64,000 bases of DNA from Prevotella sp. UBA6994 (GCA_002449845.1 DJXW01000014.1:9622-73621), one strand, 5' to 3'; shown: positions 36,369 through 45,338, numbered from the stretch's first letter. Numbers and translations: made by a program. The notes: generated by a model not told the origin, from the sequence alone.

Positions 36369-37514
36369 ATGTCTGTCATGATAAAATTCTTGGATTTGAA
36401 AGCCGTTACCGACATACATGTTGATGAAATCAAGAAAGCAGTTTCGGAGGTAATAGACTCTGGTTGGTATATACGGGGCGAAGCGAACAAGCGGTTTGAA
36501 GTTGACTATGCACGTTATATTGGTACGGAGTGTTGTGTAGGTGTGGGTAATGGTCTTGATGCTCTTGCCTTGATTTATCGTGCTTATATAGAGATGGGGT
36601 TGATGGATGAGGGTGATGAGGTGATTGTGCCCGCCAATACTTTTATCGCCTCCATCTTGGCGATTACCGAGAATGGATTGAAGCCTGTTCTCGTGGAACC
36701 GCGTATGGATACGCTTGAAATAGATGATGAACTCATTGAGCAAGCCATTACATCTAAGACCAAGAGCATCCTACTCGTTCATCTTTATGGCAGATGTGCA
36801 TATACCGAAAAGATAGGAGAGTTGTGTAAACGATATAATCTCAAGTTGGTTGAGGATAATGCACAAGCACATGGTTGCCGTTTTACATCATCACATCCAA
36901 ATTCCTCCATTGTCCTTCCTCCATCCAAAACAGGTTCTTTAGGTGATGCAGCTGGTCATTCTTTCTATCCGGGTAAGAACTTGGGCGCATTGGGTGATGC
37001 TGGTGCCATTACCACCAATGACAGACAGTTGGCAGAAACAGTTAGGGCATTGTCTAACTATGGTTCACACATTAAATATATAAGTGAATACAAGGGTAGA
37101 AACAGTAGGCTGGATGAAATACAGGCTGCTGTGTTAAGTGTGAAATTGAAATATTTAGATGAAGAAAACCACCATCGTCAAACTATAGCTAAATTATATA
37201 TTGATGGAATCAAAAACCCTCTTGTAAGTCTTCCTCAACGAATGGACGATGCTAACAATGTTTATCATATATTCCCCATATTCTGTGAACGGAGAGATCT
37301 ATTGCAACAATATTTATCAAGTCAAGGCATACAAACTCAAATCCATTATCCCATACCTCCCCATCTGCAACAATGTTATGTGGAATGGAGTGGGTTGCAT
37401 CTTCCCATTACAGAGAAAATCCATCAAACTGAATTGAGCCTTCCCATCAGTCCTGTCCTTTCCGTTGAAGATGCTACGACCGTCGTTCAGGCAATTAATG
37501 CTTTTTGCCAATAA
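36369..37514 (+). CDS. DegT/DnrJ/EryC1/StrS sugar aminotransferase (FdtB/QdtB-like) with heptamer-derived insert
   Basis: A 381-residue PLP aminotransferase. FLDLKAVTDIHVDEIKKAV at the N-terminus, IDSGWYIRGEANKRFE, and GVGNGLDALALIYRA match enzymes that aminate dTDP-3-keto-6-deoxyhexoses. VEDNAQAHG carries the PLP aspartate, and the Schiff-base lysine is in GHSFYPGKNLGALGDAGA. Residues of about 174-188 (SSHPNSSIVLPPS) form an insertion before KTGSLGDAAG, where relatives have a short turn; it is encoded by 7-bp repeats. ATG at 36369; Met at 36378 (MIKFLDL) is equally plausible and closer to the usual N-terminus. No other sugar-nucleotide genes are nearby. Confidence 0.85.
   Translation: MSVMIKFLDLKAVTDIHVDEIKKAVSEVIDSGWYIRGEANKRFEVDYARYIGTECCVGVGNGLDALALIYRAYIEMGLMDEGDEVIVPANTFIASILAITENGLKPVLVEPRMDTLEIDDELIEQAITSKTKSILLVHLYGRCAYTEKIGELCKRYNLKLVEDNAQAHGCRFTSSHPNSSIVLPPSKTGSLGDAAGHSFYPGKNLGALGDAGAITTNDRQLAETVRALSNYGSHIKYISEYKGRNSRLDEIQAAVLSVKLKYLDEENHHRQTIAKLYIDGIKNPLVSLPQRMDDANNVYHIFPIFCERRDLLQQYLSSQGIQTQIHYPIPPHLQQCYVEWSGLHLPITEKIHQTELSLPISPVLSVEDATTVVQAINAFCQ
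36896..36930 (+). repeat. Heptanucleotide tract inside the sugar aminotransferase gene
   Basis: Five 7-bp units, TCCAAAT, TCCTCCA, TTGTCCT, TCCTCCA and TCCAAAA, lie in frame. They resemble the units downstream of pta (TCCACCA, TCCAAAT, TCCACCT). Confidence 0.75.
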
Positions 37515-37593
37515 ATAAAGGCTGAAATAGCCCATTGTTACATGTTTTCATGTTATTGATACATGATTGAATCGTCTTTTCAGATGATGTAAT

Positions 37594-37601
37594 TACCTTT
37601 G
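37594..37601 (+). promoter_or_regulatory. Bacteroidota -7 box for the GH53 gene
   Basis: TACCTTTG matches TAnnTTTG, 35 nt upstream of the ATG at 37637. The -33 element is poor. Confidence 0.5.
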
Positions 37602-37636
37602 CAGAGCAAATGAATATCATCTAAAAACGATTTGTT

Positions 37637-39508
37637 ATGAAAAGAAGACTACTGCTAACAATGGGAGTATTTGCTCTGTTGGTAATGGGGATGGGCAACC
37701 AAGCGAAAGCCGAGACCGTTACCGATACTATTTTCGACCGAAAGCTACATGAACAAGATTTCGCTTTCGGTGCAGATATTAGCTTTGTTTCTCAGATGGA
37801 GAGTTGGAATACCGTTTGGAGAAATAAGGAAGGAATAGCCAAAGATATTTTCGAAATTCTGAAAGAACAAGGAATAAATAATGTACGCCTACGTGTATGG
37901 GTGAACCCAGCTGGTGGATGGTGTGGCAAAAATGATGTGGTGAAACTTGCCAGACGGGCTCATGCGAAAGGTATGGGCATAATGTTGTGCTTCCATTATA
38001 GTGACACATGGGCTGATCCTGGTACGCAGGATAGACCTGCTGCATGGGCAAACCACACCGTTGCTCAATTAGAACAAGATGTATATGATCATACACATGA
38101 TATCATCTCAGCCCTGAAAGCTGTGGGCATTACTCCACGATGGGCACAGATAGGCAATGAAACTAAACGTGGCATGTTTTATCCCACTGCTCAAACCAAT
38201 AAAGGTGGAACGGATAACTTCGCCAAGATGTTGAAGGCTGGTATCAAGGCTGTCAAGGATATAGACCCTGAGATTAAGACCATCATACATCTTCCCGATG
38301 GCCATGATAACTCTCTTTATCGTAGTATGTTCGACCAATTGAAAAATCGTGGTGTGGTATGGGACATTATCGGAATGTCTGCTTATCCTCGTTGGTCTCA
38401 CTTAGATGGTCCAACGATGATTACAAGGGTAATGGCTAATATCAGAGACCTCAAACAGAGATATAAGACACCTGTGATGGTAGTGGAAACGGGGCATTAC
38501 TGGAACAAGCCAATAGAAGCTAACAACTATTTGGTGGGATTGATGGATGCGATGATCAAAAATGGAGACCCTGGTGTGTTCTATTGGGAACCTGAGTCGT
38601 TAGGTGGATATGAATTGGGTGCATGGGATACGGCAACCAACAGACCTACCGTTGCCATGGACGCTTTCCTTGGCATAAAGTACACGGAAGTGTCGTGGGT
38701 GATGAAAGCAAGTGTTTCTGCTCCACAAGACAACGAAACAGTTGTCTCTATTGAAGATTTGCTTTTGAAGGCTAATATCAGCCATATTCAAAACAAGACA
38801 GTCAATGTGGAGTTTTATATAGACAATAAGAAAGTGGGAACGGTGAATACCAAACCATACGAATTGCAAGTATCTGACATCAAGAATGGAATGCACACTC
38901 TATGGGCTAAAGCCATAGACGATGCAAAACACGTTCAAGCCTCTGATACCATTACGTTCTTCTTGGGTGAATCGCAAAACTTCACGGAAGCTGCGGAAAT
39001 CGTAGATGGTGACAAGAAAGGTGGAGTGATGAAATGGAATGTGAACTTCCGTGAAAAGGGGAAGTATGCGTTGCTGTTCCACTATGATGCAGACAAGATT
39101 AAAGGAGTAACCATCAAGGCTGGTGTCGACTCCTTGGGTAAGTTGTTCTTCTCAAAGGGAATGGATGAATACATGACCAAGGAAGTTGAAATCAACGAAA
39201 CGGGCAACCTCTCTCTGACTCTTACAGCCAATTATTCGGCGGGTTTGCCTTCTGTCAAGTCGTTGCGCATCTTCCCGTTAGAGGGACAAGCCGTTCCAGA
39301 GCAAGGCGTGATAGATGCTATTCATGCTTATGGTAATGATAATTCTCCTGCTTTATACGACCTATACGACCTTTCAGGCAGATATATAACTACTTTGTCC
39401 CAACATCAGCTTGGAGTGTCGTTGGGTTCAAGGGAATCGGCGGTTGTTGTTTTACCGAATTGCGTAGGTGGAACGCCAAACATCGTACGGAAGCATCGGC
39501 TGAAATAA
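37637..39508 (+). CDS. GH53 arabinogalactan endo-beta-1,4-galactanase
   Basis: 623 residues, secreted (signal peptide ends QAKA). The GH53 barrel spans about 35-355: FAFGADISFVSQME, NNVRLRVWVNP, GIMLCFHYSDTWADPG, acid/base Glu175 in QIGNETKRGM, and nucleophile Glu284 in VVETGHYW. An Ig-like domain (about 360-450) and a beta-sandwich domain (about 450-560) follow. The end has YDLYDLSGRYITTLSQH, the start of a type IX sorting-like tail, but then runs 103 bp antisense into the convergent regulator gene and lacks the usual closing strand. The tail may therefore be truncated. It cleaves galactan side chains of pectin, consistent with the GH28 gene nearby. Confidence 0.92.
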   Translation: MKRRLLLTMGVFALLVMGMGNQAKAETVTDTIFDRKLHEQDFAFGADISFVSQMESWNTVWRNKEGIAKDIFEILKEQGINNVRLRVWVNPAGGWCGKNDVVKLARRAHAKGMGIMLCFHYSDTWADPGTQDRPAAWANHTVAQLEQDVYDHTHDIISALKAVGITPRWAQIGNETKRGMFYPTAQTNKGGTDNFAKMLKAGIKAVKDIDPEIKTIIHLPDGHDNSLYRSMFDQLKNRGVVWDIIGMSAYPRWSHLDGPTMITRVMANIRDLKQRYKTPVMVVETGHYWNKPIEANNYLVGLMDAMIKNGDPGVFYWEPESLGGYELGAWDTATNRPTVAMDAFLGIKYTEVSWVMKASVSAPQDNETVVSIEDLLLKANISHIQNKTVNVEFYIDNKKVGTVNTKPYELQVSDIKNGMHTLWAKAIDDAKHVQASDTITFFLGESQNFTEAAEIVDGDKKGGVMKWNVNFREKGKYALLFHYDADKIKGVTIKAGVDSLGKLFFSKGMDEYMTKEVEINETGNLSLTLTANYSAGLPSVKSLRIFPLEGQAVPEQGVIDAIHAYGNDNSPALYDLYDLSGRYITTLSQHQLGVSLGSRESAVVVLPNCVGGTPNIVRKHRLK

Positions 39509-41637
39509 CTCACCGATGAGAAACCTGTAGCAAAACTGATTTCCTTAATATTCATTTTCCCTTCTTTTAACAGGGCAGCGGCTTGCTTGAGACGGATGGT
39601 ACGTACAAACTCGGTTGGCTTCTGTCCTGTTAATGATTGCAACTTTCTGTAGAAGGTCATCCTGCTCATATACATATCGTTGCTCAATTGCTCCATCGTG
39701 TAGTTCTCGTTGCTGATGTTCTTTTCCACGGTGGCGATAGCCTGCTTTAACCATTCTTGATCTGAAGCGGATATGTTGGCTTCCTGTAGATGTTCCTTTT
39801 CTTGCTGTTTCCCTTCAATGCCTTGCTTCATGCTCTTCATGAATAAACGGCGTAGCTTGCGCAACTTTTGGTATTGATAGATGAAAAATGCAATGGCAAC
39901 AAGTATGGCTATGTAGATGCACCACATCCACCAACTGTTGAGCCATTTAGGCAGACGCTCTAAAATGATGTTACGTTGCGGACTTGTCCATTTATTGAAA
40001 GGTTTTGTTTCGTTCAGGATAATGGAGTAGGTATCTTCCGCACACATACTTTCTTGGGTGAGTGTGTGTTTCTTGGTGTCATAAAAACGGGTGTAATGTT
40101 CATAGGCTATGACCAGTCTTCCTATGCTGTCCACGTTGAGGTCTATTATCGCATCCCCATATTCGTTGCTTCCATATTCATCCAATACCAGTTTTCCATC
40201 GACGTATTGATACAACTGACCGTAGATGTTTCCTAACCATAGTTTCCCGTCAGCTGTAAATGAGAGGGCAGAGATGTCGTTGGCATTTGGGCTGATGGTC
40301 TTAACCTCTTTGGTTTGAATATTGACGCATTGCAGTTCTTTTCCCGTGCTCAACCAAACCTTTCCTTTGCCGTCATCAGCCAAGGCTTCGGCTCGGTTGG
40401 GCAATACGGCTGCAATTTGGATGGAGTCAACGGTACAATACAACAAGTTGTTTCCGTCAGTTGTCCATATTCCTGGTTCTCCTTTTCTTTTCTCCATGAT
40501 GGGAAGAAGTGGGGCTCTTCCGTTACCCATCGTTATTTCTTTGCCATTCAGAAGGTCTTTGACAATGATGCCTCTCCTTTCATGGTATTGCCACAAATAG
40601 TTTCCATCGATGATGTTATTGTGAGAATAGGGCACTTCAGATGAAAGTTTTATTGCAAAAGGACCAGGTTGGTTGCCTGCCACTAAGAGATTGCCACGTT
40701 TGTCAAAGCTGATTTTGTTTAATGCCTTGATGGAAGTAGGTAAGATGTTGGACAGGGATTGTTGCCTCAGTGTCCCATTGCTGGTGTCAAACAACAACAA
40801 GTCTTCTGTTGAAGTCATCCATAGCAACTGCCGTTTGTCATCAAACTTTAGGTCAATGCATACAAATGATTGTGAGGAAGCTCTTGTTGGCAGCTCTTGT
40901 GGTTGAGTAATGATGCTTCCTGATTTCGTATCGTACTTGACAATTCCCTGTCCGATAGTTCCAATCCATAAACAATGGTGAATGGTGTCTTCAGCTATGC
41001 AGGATGGAGGAACTTGAAGAGACCAAGGAGCCTCTTCAAATCGGCTGCTTTGCGAGTTGAAACGGAGTAGTCCACCTGACCATTGCGTTACCCACAATTG
41101 CTGATGACTGTCTTCAAAGATGTCCGATACGTACTTGTTCTCTCCTTTCCATAGAGAGGGAAAGGTGTTGAGCAATTGGTGGTTATGGGAAAATTCGTAA
41201 AGTTTTTGGTTCGATGTCAGCCAGTAATGTCCATCAGAGGTTTTGCAAATGTCATCTATACGCTTGCTATCTACCATGTTTAGCACACGTATAGAATATG
41301 TTTTCTTATCGAGAACATAAGCTCCGTGGAAAGTTCCGATAACAATGCTTCCGTCAACATCTGCCAGACAAGCCACGTTGTTGCTTCCCAACAGATCGGG
41401 TTGCTTGGCATTCGAGCGGAAGATGTCCGTTTGACTACCGTCTTGTCGGCAGATACCTCCGCCCTCTGTCGCATACCAAAGAAATCCTTCTTGGTCTTCG
41501 ATGATGTGCAACACTCTATTTGCCGACAATTGCTCTTGATGGGGCAATTCTAATATGCTCATTTGCTGCGCAATGCAAGGTGCGGCAAATAATAAAAGTA
41601 TTGATAGATATATGTAGCGTAACGTATTTCGGTTCAT
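39406..41637 (-). CDS. Membrane-anchored propeller-AraC transcription regulator lacking kinase and receiver
   Basis: 743 residues. A signal peptide (1-23) is followed by a periplasmic two-component-type propeller (about 25-500, with repeats such as EDQEGFLWYATEGGGI, DSHQQLWVTQWSGGLLRF and GKGKVWLSTGKELQC). A transmembrane helix follows (about 568-589), then a linker and a C-terminal AraC DNA-binding domain (about 640-727, MSRMTFYRKLQSLTGQKP and SVSYFSRCFRTMFGVPP). Hybrid two-component regulators of Bacteroidota have histidine kinase, receiver and AraC domains after the propeller; the first two are missing here. It therefore appears to be a one-component transmembrane sensor. Placed between GH53 and GH28, it probably senses pectin fragments and controls both. 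Confidence 0.88.
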   Translation of the reverse strand: MNRNTLRYIYLSILLLFAAPCIAQQMSILELPHQEQLSANRVLHIIEDQEGFLWYATEGGGICRQDGSQTDIFRSNAKQPDLLGSNNVACLADVDGSIVIGTFHGAYVLDKKTYSIRVLNMVDSKRIDDICKTSDGHYWLTSNQKLYEFSHNHQLLNTFPSLWKGENKYVSDIFEDSHQQLWVTQWSGGLLRFNSQSSRFEEAPWSLQVPPSCIAEDTIHHCLWIGTIGQGIVKYDTKSGSIITQPQELPTRASSQSFVCIDLKFDDKRQLLWMTSTEDLLLFDTSNGTLRQQSLSNILPTSIKALNKISFDKRGNLLVAGNQPGPFAIKLSSEVPYSHNNIIDGNYLWQYHERRGIIVKDLLNGKEITMGNGRAPLLPIMEKRKGEPGIWTTDGNNLLYCTVDSIQIAAVLPNRAEALADDGKGKVWLSTGKELQCVNIQTKEVKTISPNANDISALSFTADGKLWLGNIYGQLYQYVDGKLVLDEYGSNEYGDAIIDLNVDSIGRLVIAYEHYTRFYDTKKHTLTQESMCAEDTYSIILNETKPFNKWTSPQRNIILERLPKWLNSWWMWCIYIAILVAIAFFIYQYQKLRKLRRLFMKSMKQGIEGKQQEKEHLQEANISASDQEWLKQAIATVEKNISNENYTMEQLSNDMYMSRMTFYRKLQSLTGQKPTEFVRTIRLKQAAALLKEGKMNIKEISFATGFSSVSYFSRCFRTMFGVPPTQFGKTTTADSLEPNDTPS

Positions 41638-41666
41638 TATAAGGTTTTCATGGATTTTCCTTGATG

Positions 41667-41674
41667 CAAAGATA
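41667..41674 (-). promoter_or_regulatory. Bacteroidota -7 box for the propeller-AraC regulator
   Basis: The minus strand reads TATCTTTG, 29 bp upstream of the start codon. No clear -33 element. Confidence 0.5.
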
Positions 41675-41718
41675 ATAAAATTTGTAATTATTTACTCTTT
41701 TTTCTCATCTATTTTTCG

Positions 41719-41726
41719 TAAATTTG
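41719..41726 (+). promoter_or_regulatory. Bacteroidota -7 box for the GH28 gene
   Basis: TAAATTTG matches TAnnTTTG, 37 nt upstream of the ATG at 41764. The lack of a -33 element is compatible with activator dependence on the divergent AraC regulator; that is inference. Confidence 0.5.
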
Positions 41727-41763
41727 CACAAAATATAATTCTTCACCTAATAACAATCAAAAA

Positions 41764-43281
41764 ATGAAACATTACAAAATTTTGATGTTGGTAGCTTTTT
41801 CCATGTTTTTCTTTAGCGTGGGAGCCCAACGAAAGAATGTGCGACGAGTAAACACTCAACGGATTGTCAATCCATACGCCAAGTACACACGCAACTTGCC
41901 CTTTAGCATGAATGGGATGGCAGCTCCTGTCATTCCCAATAATCAAGTGAAACTTTCTGACTTTGGTGCAAAAGGTGACGGGTCGGCTCTTTGTACGGAA
42001 GCATTTCAGAAAGCTTTTGCTGCATTAGTGGAAAAAGGAGGTGGAAAGTTGGTCGTTCCGCAAGGTGTTTGGTACACAGGTCCCATTGAATTGAAGAGCA
42101 ATACGGAGTTGCACTTGGAGAAAGGTGCCGTGATTCTCTTTGCGGCTGACGAATCTCTTTATCCTATCAAGAAGACTTCGTTTGAAGGACTTGAAACCCG
42201 CAGGTGCCAGTCGCCTGTTTCTGCTACAAACGCAACGAACATTGCCATTACAGGACAGGGTGTCATTGATGGAAATGGCTTGTATTGGAGACCCTTGAAG
42301 AAATCGAAGGTTACTGATGGTCAATGGAAAAAGTTTACAGGTATGCAGAAGGGTGTATTCAAACGCAATGACCTTTGGTTCCCCTCTGCTGGTTATGCAA
42401 AAGGTGATTCCATTGCAGACATGAACGTGCCCAAGGGATTGGAAACAGATGAGCAATGGAATGAGATTCGTCGTTTCTTGCGCCCTGTGATGGTGAGCCT
42501 CGTGGGATGTAAGAACGTATTGCTGAAGGACGTGATTTTTCAAAACTCTCCAGCTTGGAACATTCACCCATTGATGTGCGAGAACATTATTATAGATCAT
42601 GTGCTTGCCCGTAATCCTGATTATGCACAGAATGGCGATGCGCTCGACTTAGAATCATGCAAGAATGCGTTGATCGTTAATTCTACGTTTGATGCAGGTG
42701 ATGATGGTATTTGCATCAAGAGTGGAAAGGACGCGGATGGTCGCAAGAGAGGTAAGCCATGCGAAAACGTGGTGGTAGATGGCTGCACCGTTTTCCAGGG
42801 ACATGGTGGCTTCGTGGTTGGCTCTGAGATGAGTGGTGGCGTGAAAAATATCCTCGTGCAGAATTGCCAGTTCCTCGGTACTGATGTGGGCTTGCGTTTC
42901 AAGAGTTGCAGAGGACGTGGCGGTGTGGTTGAGAATATCTTCATCCGCAATATCTCCATGTTCGACATTCAGGGCGACGCTATTACGTTCGACCTCTACT
43001 ATGGTGGGAAATCTGCAATAGAGGTTCTTGAAAGTGGCGAGAAGGTAAACAATATCGAAGCTAAACCTGTTGACGAGACCACACCAGAGTTCCGCAACAT
43101 TGATATTGAGAATATTGTCTGCAGACATGCTCGTCGTGCTATGTTCTTCAATGGTTTGCCAGAAAAACCTATCACGAATATTCGCTTGAAGAATATCAAT
43201 ATTTCTGCTGAGGTTAATTCAGACTTCTTCAATTGCAAGAACGTCACTAAGGATAATGTGAATCTCTCGATAGAGAAGTAG
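41764..43281 (+). CDS. GH28 polygalacturonase-family pectinase
   Basis: 505 residues, exported (signal peptide ends VGA near residue 21), with a right-handed beta-helix fold. The GH28 catalytic and substrate motifs are all present: QNGDALDLESC, FDAGDDGICIKSG, FQGHGGFVVGSEMSGG and LRFKSCRGRGG. The N-terminal KLSDFGAKGDGSALCTEAFQKAF is typical of exo-acting bacterial members. It hydrolyses alpha-1,4-galacturonan or related pectic linkages. It is divergent from the propeller-AraC regulator and clustered with GH53, suggesting one pectin-degradation module without its own SusCD pair. A bidirectional terminator follows. Confidence 0.93.
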   Translation: MKHYKILMLVAFSMFFFSVGAQRKNVRRVNTQRIVNPYAKYTRNLPFSMNGMAAPVIPNNQVKLSDFGAKGDGSALCTEAFQKAFAALVEKGGGKLVVPQGVWYTGPIELKSNTELHLEKGAVILFAADESLYPIKKTSFEGLETRRCQSPVSATNATNIAITGQGVIDGNGLYWRPLKKSKVTDGQWKKFTGMQKGVFKRNDLWFPSAGYAKGDSIADMNVPKGLETDEQWNEIRRFLRPVMVSLVGCKNVLLKDVIFQNSPAWNIHPLMCENIIIDHVLARNPDYAQNGDALDLESCKNALIVNSTFDAGDDGICIKSGKDADGRKRGKPCENVVVDGCTVFQGHGGFVVGSEMSGGVKNILVQNCQFLGTDVGLRFKSCRGRGGVVENIFIRNISMFDIQGDAITFDLYYGGKSAIEVLESGEKVNNIEAKPVDETTPEFRNIDIENIVCRHARRAMFFNGLPEKPITNIRLKNINISAEVNSDFFNCKNVTKDNVNLSIEK

Positions 43282-43288
43282 TAATTAT

Positions 43289-43325
43289 AATGCCCCTAAG
43301 TATAAAGACAATACTCAGGGGCATT
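43289..43325. terminator. Bidirectional hairpin terminator between GH28 and DUF2442
   Basis: AATGCCCCTAAGTAT pairs with ATACTCAGGGGCATT (one mismatch), with a 7-nt loop and AT-rich flanks on both sides. It serves convergent genes. Confidence 0.85.
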
Positions 43326-43361
43326 AAATTTTAAAGATTAGTTTAAAAGGAGAATGCTGCT

Positions 43362-43598
43362 CTATGCAGCTGTTCCTATCTCATAAAGATATTCAGGTGC
43401 AAAGTCAGCGCCATTCTCCCACTCGATAGTGTTGAACTTGATGGAGAATCTTTTAAAATATCCTATGTCTTTCAGTGGTTCAAACACTTTACCATTAAGT
43501 GACTGGCTCAAATCTACGATTCGTCTTTCGCCATTGTTGAACAGCAACATTATTCTGTAGCCATCCAAATATTTTGCTTTTGTTACTTCTAAAAACAT
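43362..43598 (-). CDS. DUF2442-domain protein
   Basis: 78 residues from the Met at 43598 (MFLEVTKAKYLDGYRIMLLF). The core NGERRIVDLSQSLNGKVFEPLKDIGYFKRFSIKFNTIEW, read in two pieces, and ADFAPEYLYE are typical of DUF2442, a small beta-rich family of unknown role. A longer frame to 43652 exists, but a TATATTTG box at 43622-43629 lies inside it, so the downstream start is preferred. DUF2442 genes are often paired with DUF4160 genes; none is seen here. Confidence 0.8.
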   Translation of the reverse strand: MFLEVTKAKYLDGYRIMLLFNNGERRIVDLSQSLNGKVFEPLKDIGYFKRFSIKFNTIEWENGADFAPEYLYEIGTAA

Positions 43599-43621
43599 AA
43601 TCGGTTTTAATTGTGGCTCAG

Positions 43622-43629
43622 CAAATATA
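43622..43629 (-). promoter_or_regulatory. Bacteroidota -7 box for the DUF2442 gene
   Basis: The minus strand reads TATATTTG, 23 bp upstream of the start at 43598. It decides between the two candidate starts. Confidence 0.55.
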
Positions 43630-43685
43630 GGTATTATTATTGAATTTGCCAAACATTTGGGTAAGATTCATGGTATCTTTATTAG

Positions 43686-43718
43686 AAAAGGTCGAATCCC
43701 CACATGGAATCCGACCTT
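43686..43718 (-). terminator. Terminator of the trpB2 gene
   Basis: On the minus strand AAGGTCGGATTCC pairs with GGGATTCGACCTT (two mismatches), loop ATGTG, followed by TTTTC. Confidence 0.75.
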
Positions 43719-43787
43719 AACTTTCAAACTTGAAAGGCTTATTTAAAGCTGACAAAGGTTTTTATTTAACTAACCTTCTTTCTTGTC

Positions 43788-45149
43788 TTATGCTTGAGGC
43801 ACGTCTTTCAAGTTCTTTGCGATGTCTTCGTCAGACACGCTGTAGTTCATCAGGTCACCGTTGATAAATTGATCGTATGCTGTCATGTCGATAAGACCAT
43901 GACCACTAAGGTTAAAGAGAATCACTTTTTCTTCGCCAGTTTCCTTGCATTTCTTCGCCTCACGAATGGCGGCTGCAATAGCGTGACTGCTCTCGGGAGC
44001 AGGGATGATACCCTCTGTTCTTGCGAATAAGATACCTGCCTCGAATGTTTCCAATTGTGGAATATCTACTCCGTGCATGTAGCCATCCTTGATTAACTGA
44101 CTGACGATTACGCCTGCACCATGATAGCGTAAACCACCGGCATGGATGTTTGCGGGCTTGAAGTTGTGACCAATGGTAAACATGGGAAGCAGAGGAGTGT
44201 AACCTGCCTCGTCTCCAAAGTCATATTCAAACTTACCGCGTGTGAGCTTAGGACAACTCTCTGGCTCTGCGGCGATAAATTCCGTTTTCTTTCCTTCTAA
44301 GATGTTGTGACGCATGAAGGGGAAGGCAATACCTCCGAAGTTACTGCCACCACCAAAACAAGCAATCACGGTGTCTGGATATTCACCTGCCAATTGCATT
44401 TGCTTCTCGGCTTCCAATCCGATAATCGTTTGGTGCAATCCTACGTGGTTGAGAACAGACCCCAAGGTGTATTTACAATTAGGAGTGGTGGTTGCCAATT
44501 CCACTGCCTCTGAGATAGCTGTACCTAATGAGCCCATGTGGTTGGGGTCTTTGGTGATGATGTTTTTTCCTGCACGGGTTGACATAGATGGAGAACCTGT
44601 TACGGCAGCGCCAAATGTACGCATGATACTGGAACGATAGGGCTTCTGCAACATGGAAATCTTCACTTGATATACGGCTGCATCGAGACCGAAAACGCTG
44701 GCTGCATAACTCAGGGCTGCTCCCCACTGACCAGCACCAGTCTCTGTGGTAACGTTGGTCGTTCCTTCTTGCTTGGCATAATAGCACTGTGCCAAGGCTG
44801 AGTTGATTTTATGTGAACCTAATGGATTGGTACTCTCATTCTTGAAGTATATATGGGCAGGTGTACCAATGGCTTCTTCCAAGGCGTATGCACGAACGAG
44901 TGGAGTGGCACGATAATACTTGTATTTCTCAAGCACCTCTTCTGGGATGTCTATCCATGCGTGTTCGGTGTCAAGTTCTTGCTTGCAGCACTCGGTAGGA
45001 AAAATGTGGGCTAAGTCTTCCCATCCTAAAGGTTGGCGAGTTGCAGGATGAATAGGAGGTAAAGGCTTATTAGGCATGTCTGCCTGAATGTTGTACCATT
45101 GTGTAGGGATTTCGTTCTCTTGCAGAATGAATTTTTTTTGTTTACTCAT
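43788..45149 (-). CDS. trpB: Tryptophan synthase beta-like protein, TrpB2 type
   Basis: 453 residues, PLP-dependent. The Schiff-base lysine is in NPLGSHKINSALAQ near residue 113. ETGAGQWGAALSYAA and the phosphate-binding loop CFGGGSNFGG follow. The length and the N-terminal extension (ILQENEIPTQWYNIQADMP) are those of TrpB2, not the roughly 400-residue TrpB1 that pairs with TrpA. No trpA or other tryptophan gene is adjacent. It is a monocistronic gene with its own promoter and terminator. TrpB2 joins indole and serine to make tryptophan and may recycle free indole. This role is inferred. Confidence 0.92.
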   Translation of the reverse strand: MSKQKKFILQENEIPTQWYNIQADMPNKPLPPIHPATRQPLGWEDLAHIFPTECCKQELDTEHAWIDIPEEVLEKYKYYRATPLVRAYALEEAIGTPAHIYFKNESTNPLGSHKINSALAQCYYAKQEGTTNVTTETGAGQWGAALSYAASVFGLDAAVYQVKISMLQKPYRSSIMRTFGAAVTGSPSMSTRAGKNIITKDPNHMGSLGTAISEAVELATTTPNCKYTLGSVLNHVGLHQTIIGLEAEKQMQLAGEYPDTVIACFGGGSNFGGIAFPFMRHNILEGKKTEFIAAEPESCPKLTRGKFEYDFGDEAGYTPLLPMFTIGHNFKPANIHAGGLRYHGAGVIVSQLIKDGYMHGVDIPQLETFEAGILFARTEGIIPAPESSHAIAAAIREAKKCKETGEEKVILFNLSGHGLIDMTAYDQFINGDLMNYSVSDEDIAKNLKDVPQA

Positions 45150-45231
45150 AATGAAATATTTTTAGTTTACACTTTCTCGTAATAACTGGGAATATTATCC
45201 AGAATATCAAATGTGATGTTTCAATCTGATG

Positions 45232-45262
45232 CAAAAGTAATGATAAAAATAATAATATGCAA
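45232..45262 (-). promoter_or_regulatory. Promoter for trpB2
   Basis: On the minus strand TTG (45260-45262) and TACTTTTG (45232-45239) are separated by 20 bp. The leader is about 75 nt. Confidence 0.7.
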
Positions 45263-45299
45263 GAATTTTTACACTTTTTCTTGTGTGATTGTAAAATAG

Positions 45300-45331
45300 T
45301 TGGGTAATTCCAGTTATTTTATGTAACTTTG
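45300..45331 (+). promoter_or_regulatory. Promoter for the symporter, predicting a leaderless transcript
   Basis: TTG at 45300-45302 and TAACTTTG at 45324-45331 are 21 bp apart. The ATG begins at 45339, only 7 bp after the -7 box, so transcription should start at or within a few bases of the start codon. Confidence 0.7.
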
Positions 45332-45338
45332 CACCATT

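Noticed and set aside
37515..37560. Small hairpin GGCTGAAATAGCC after the sugar aminotransferase as a terminator
   Set aside because: The stem is only 4 bp and is not followed by a T run.
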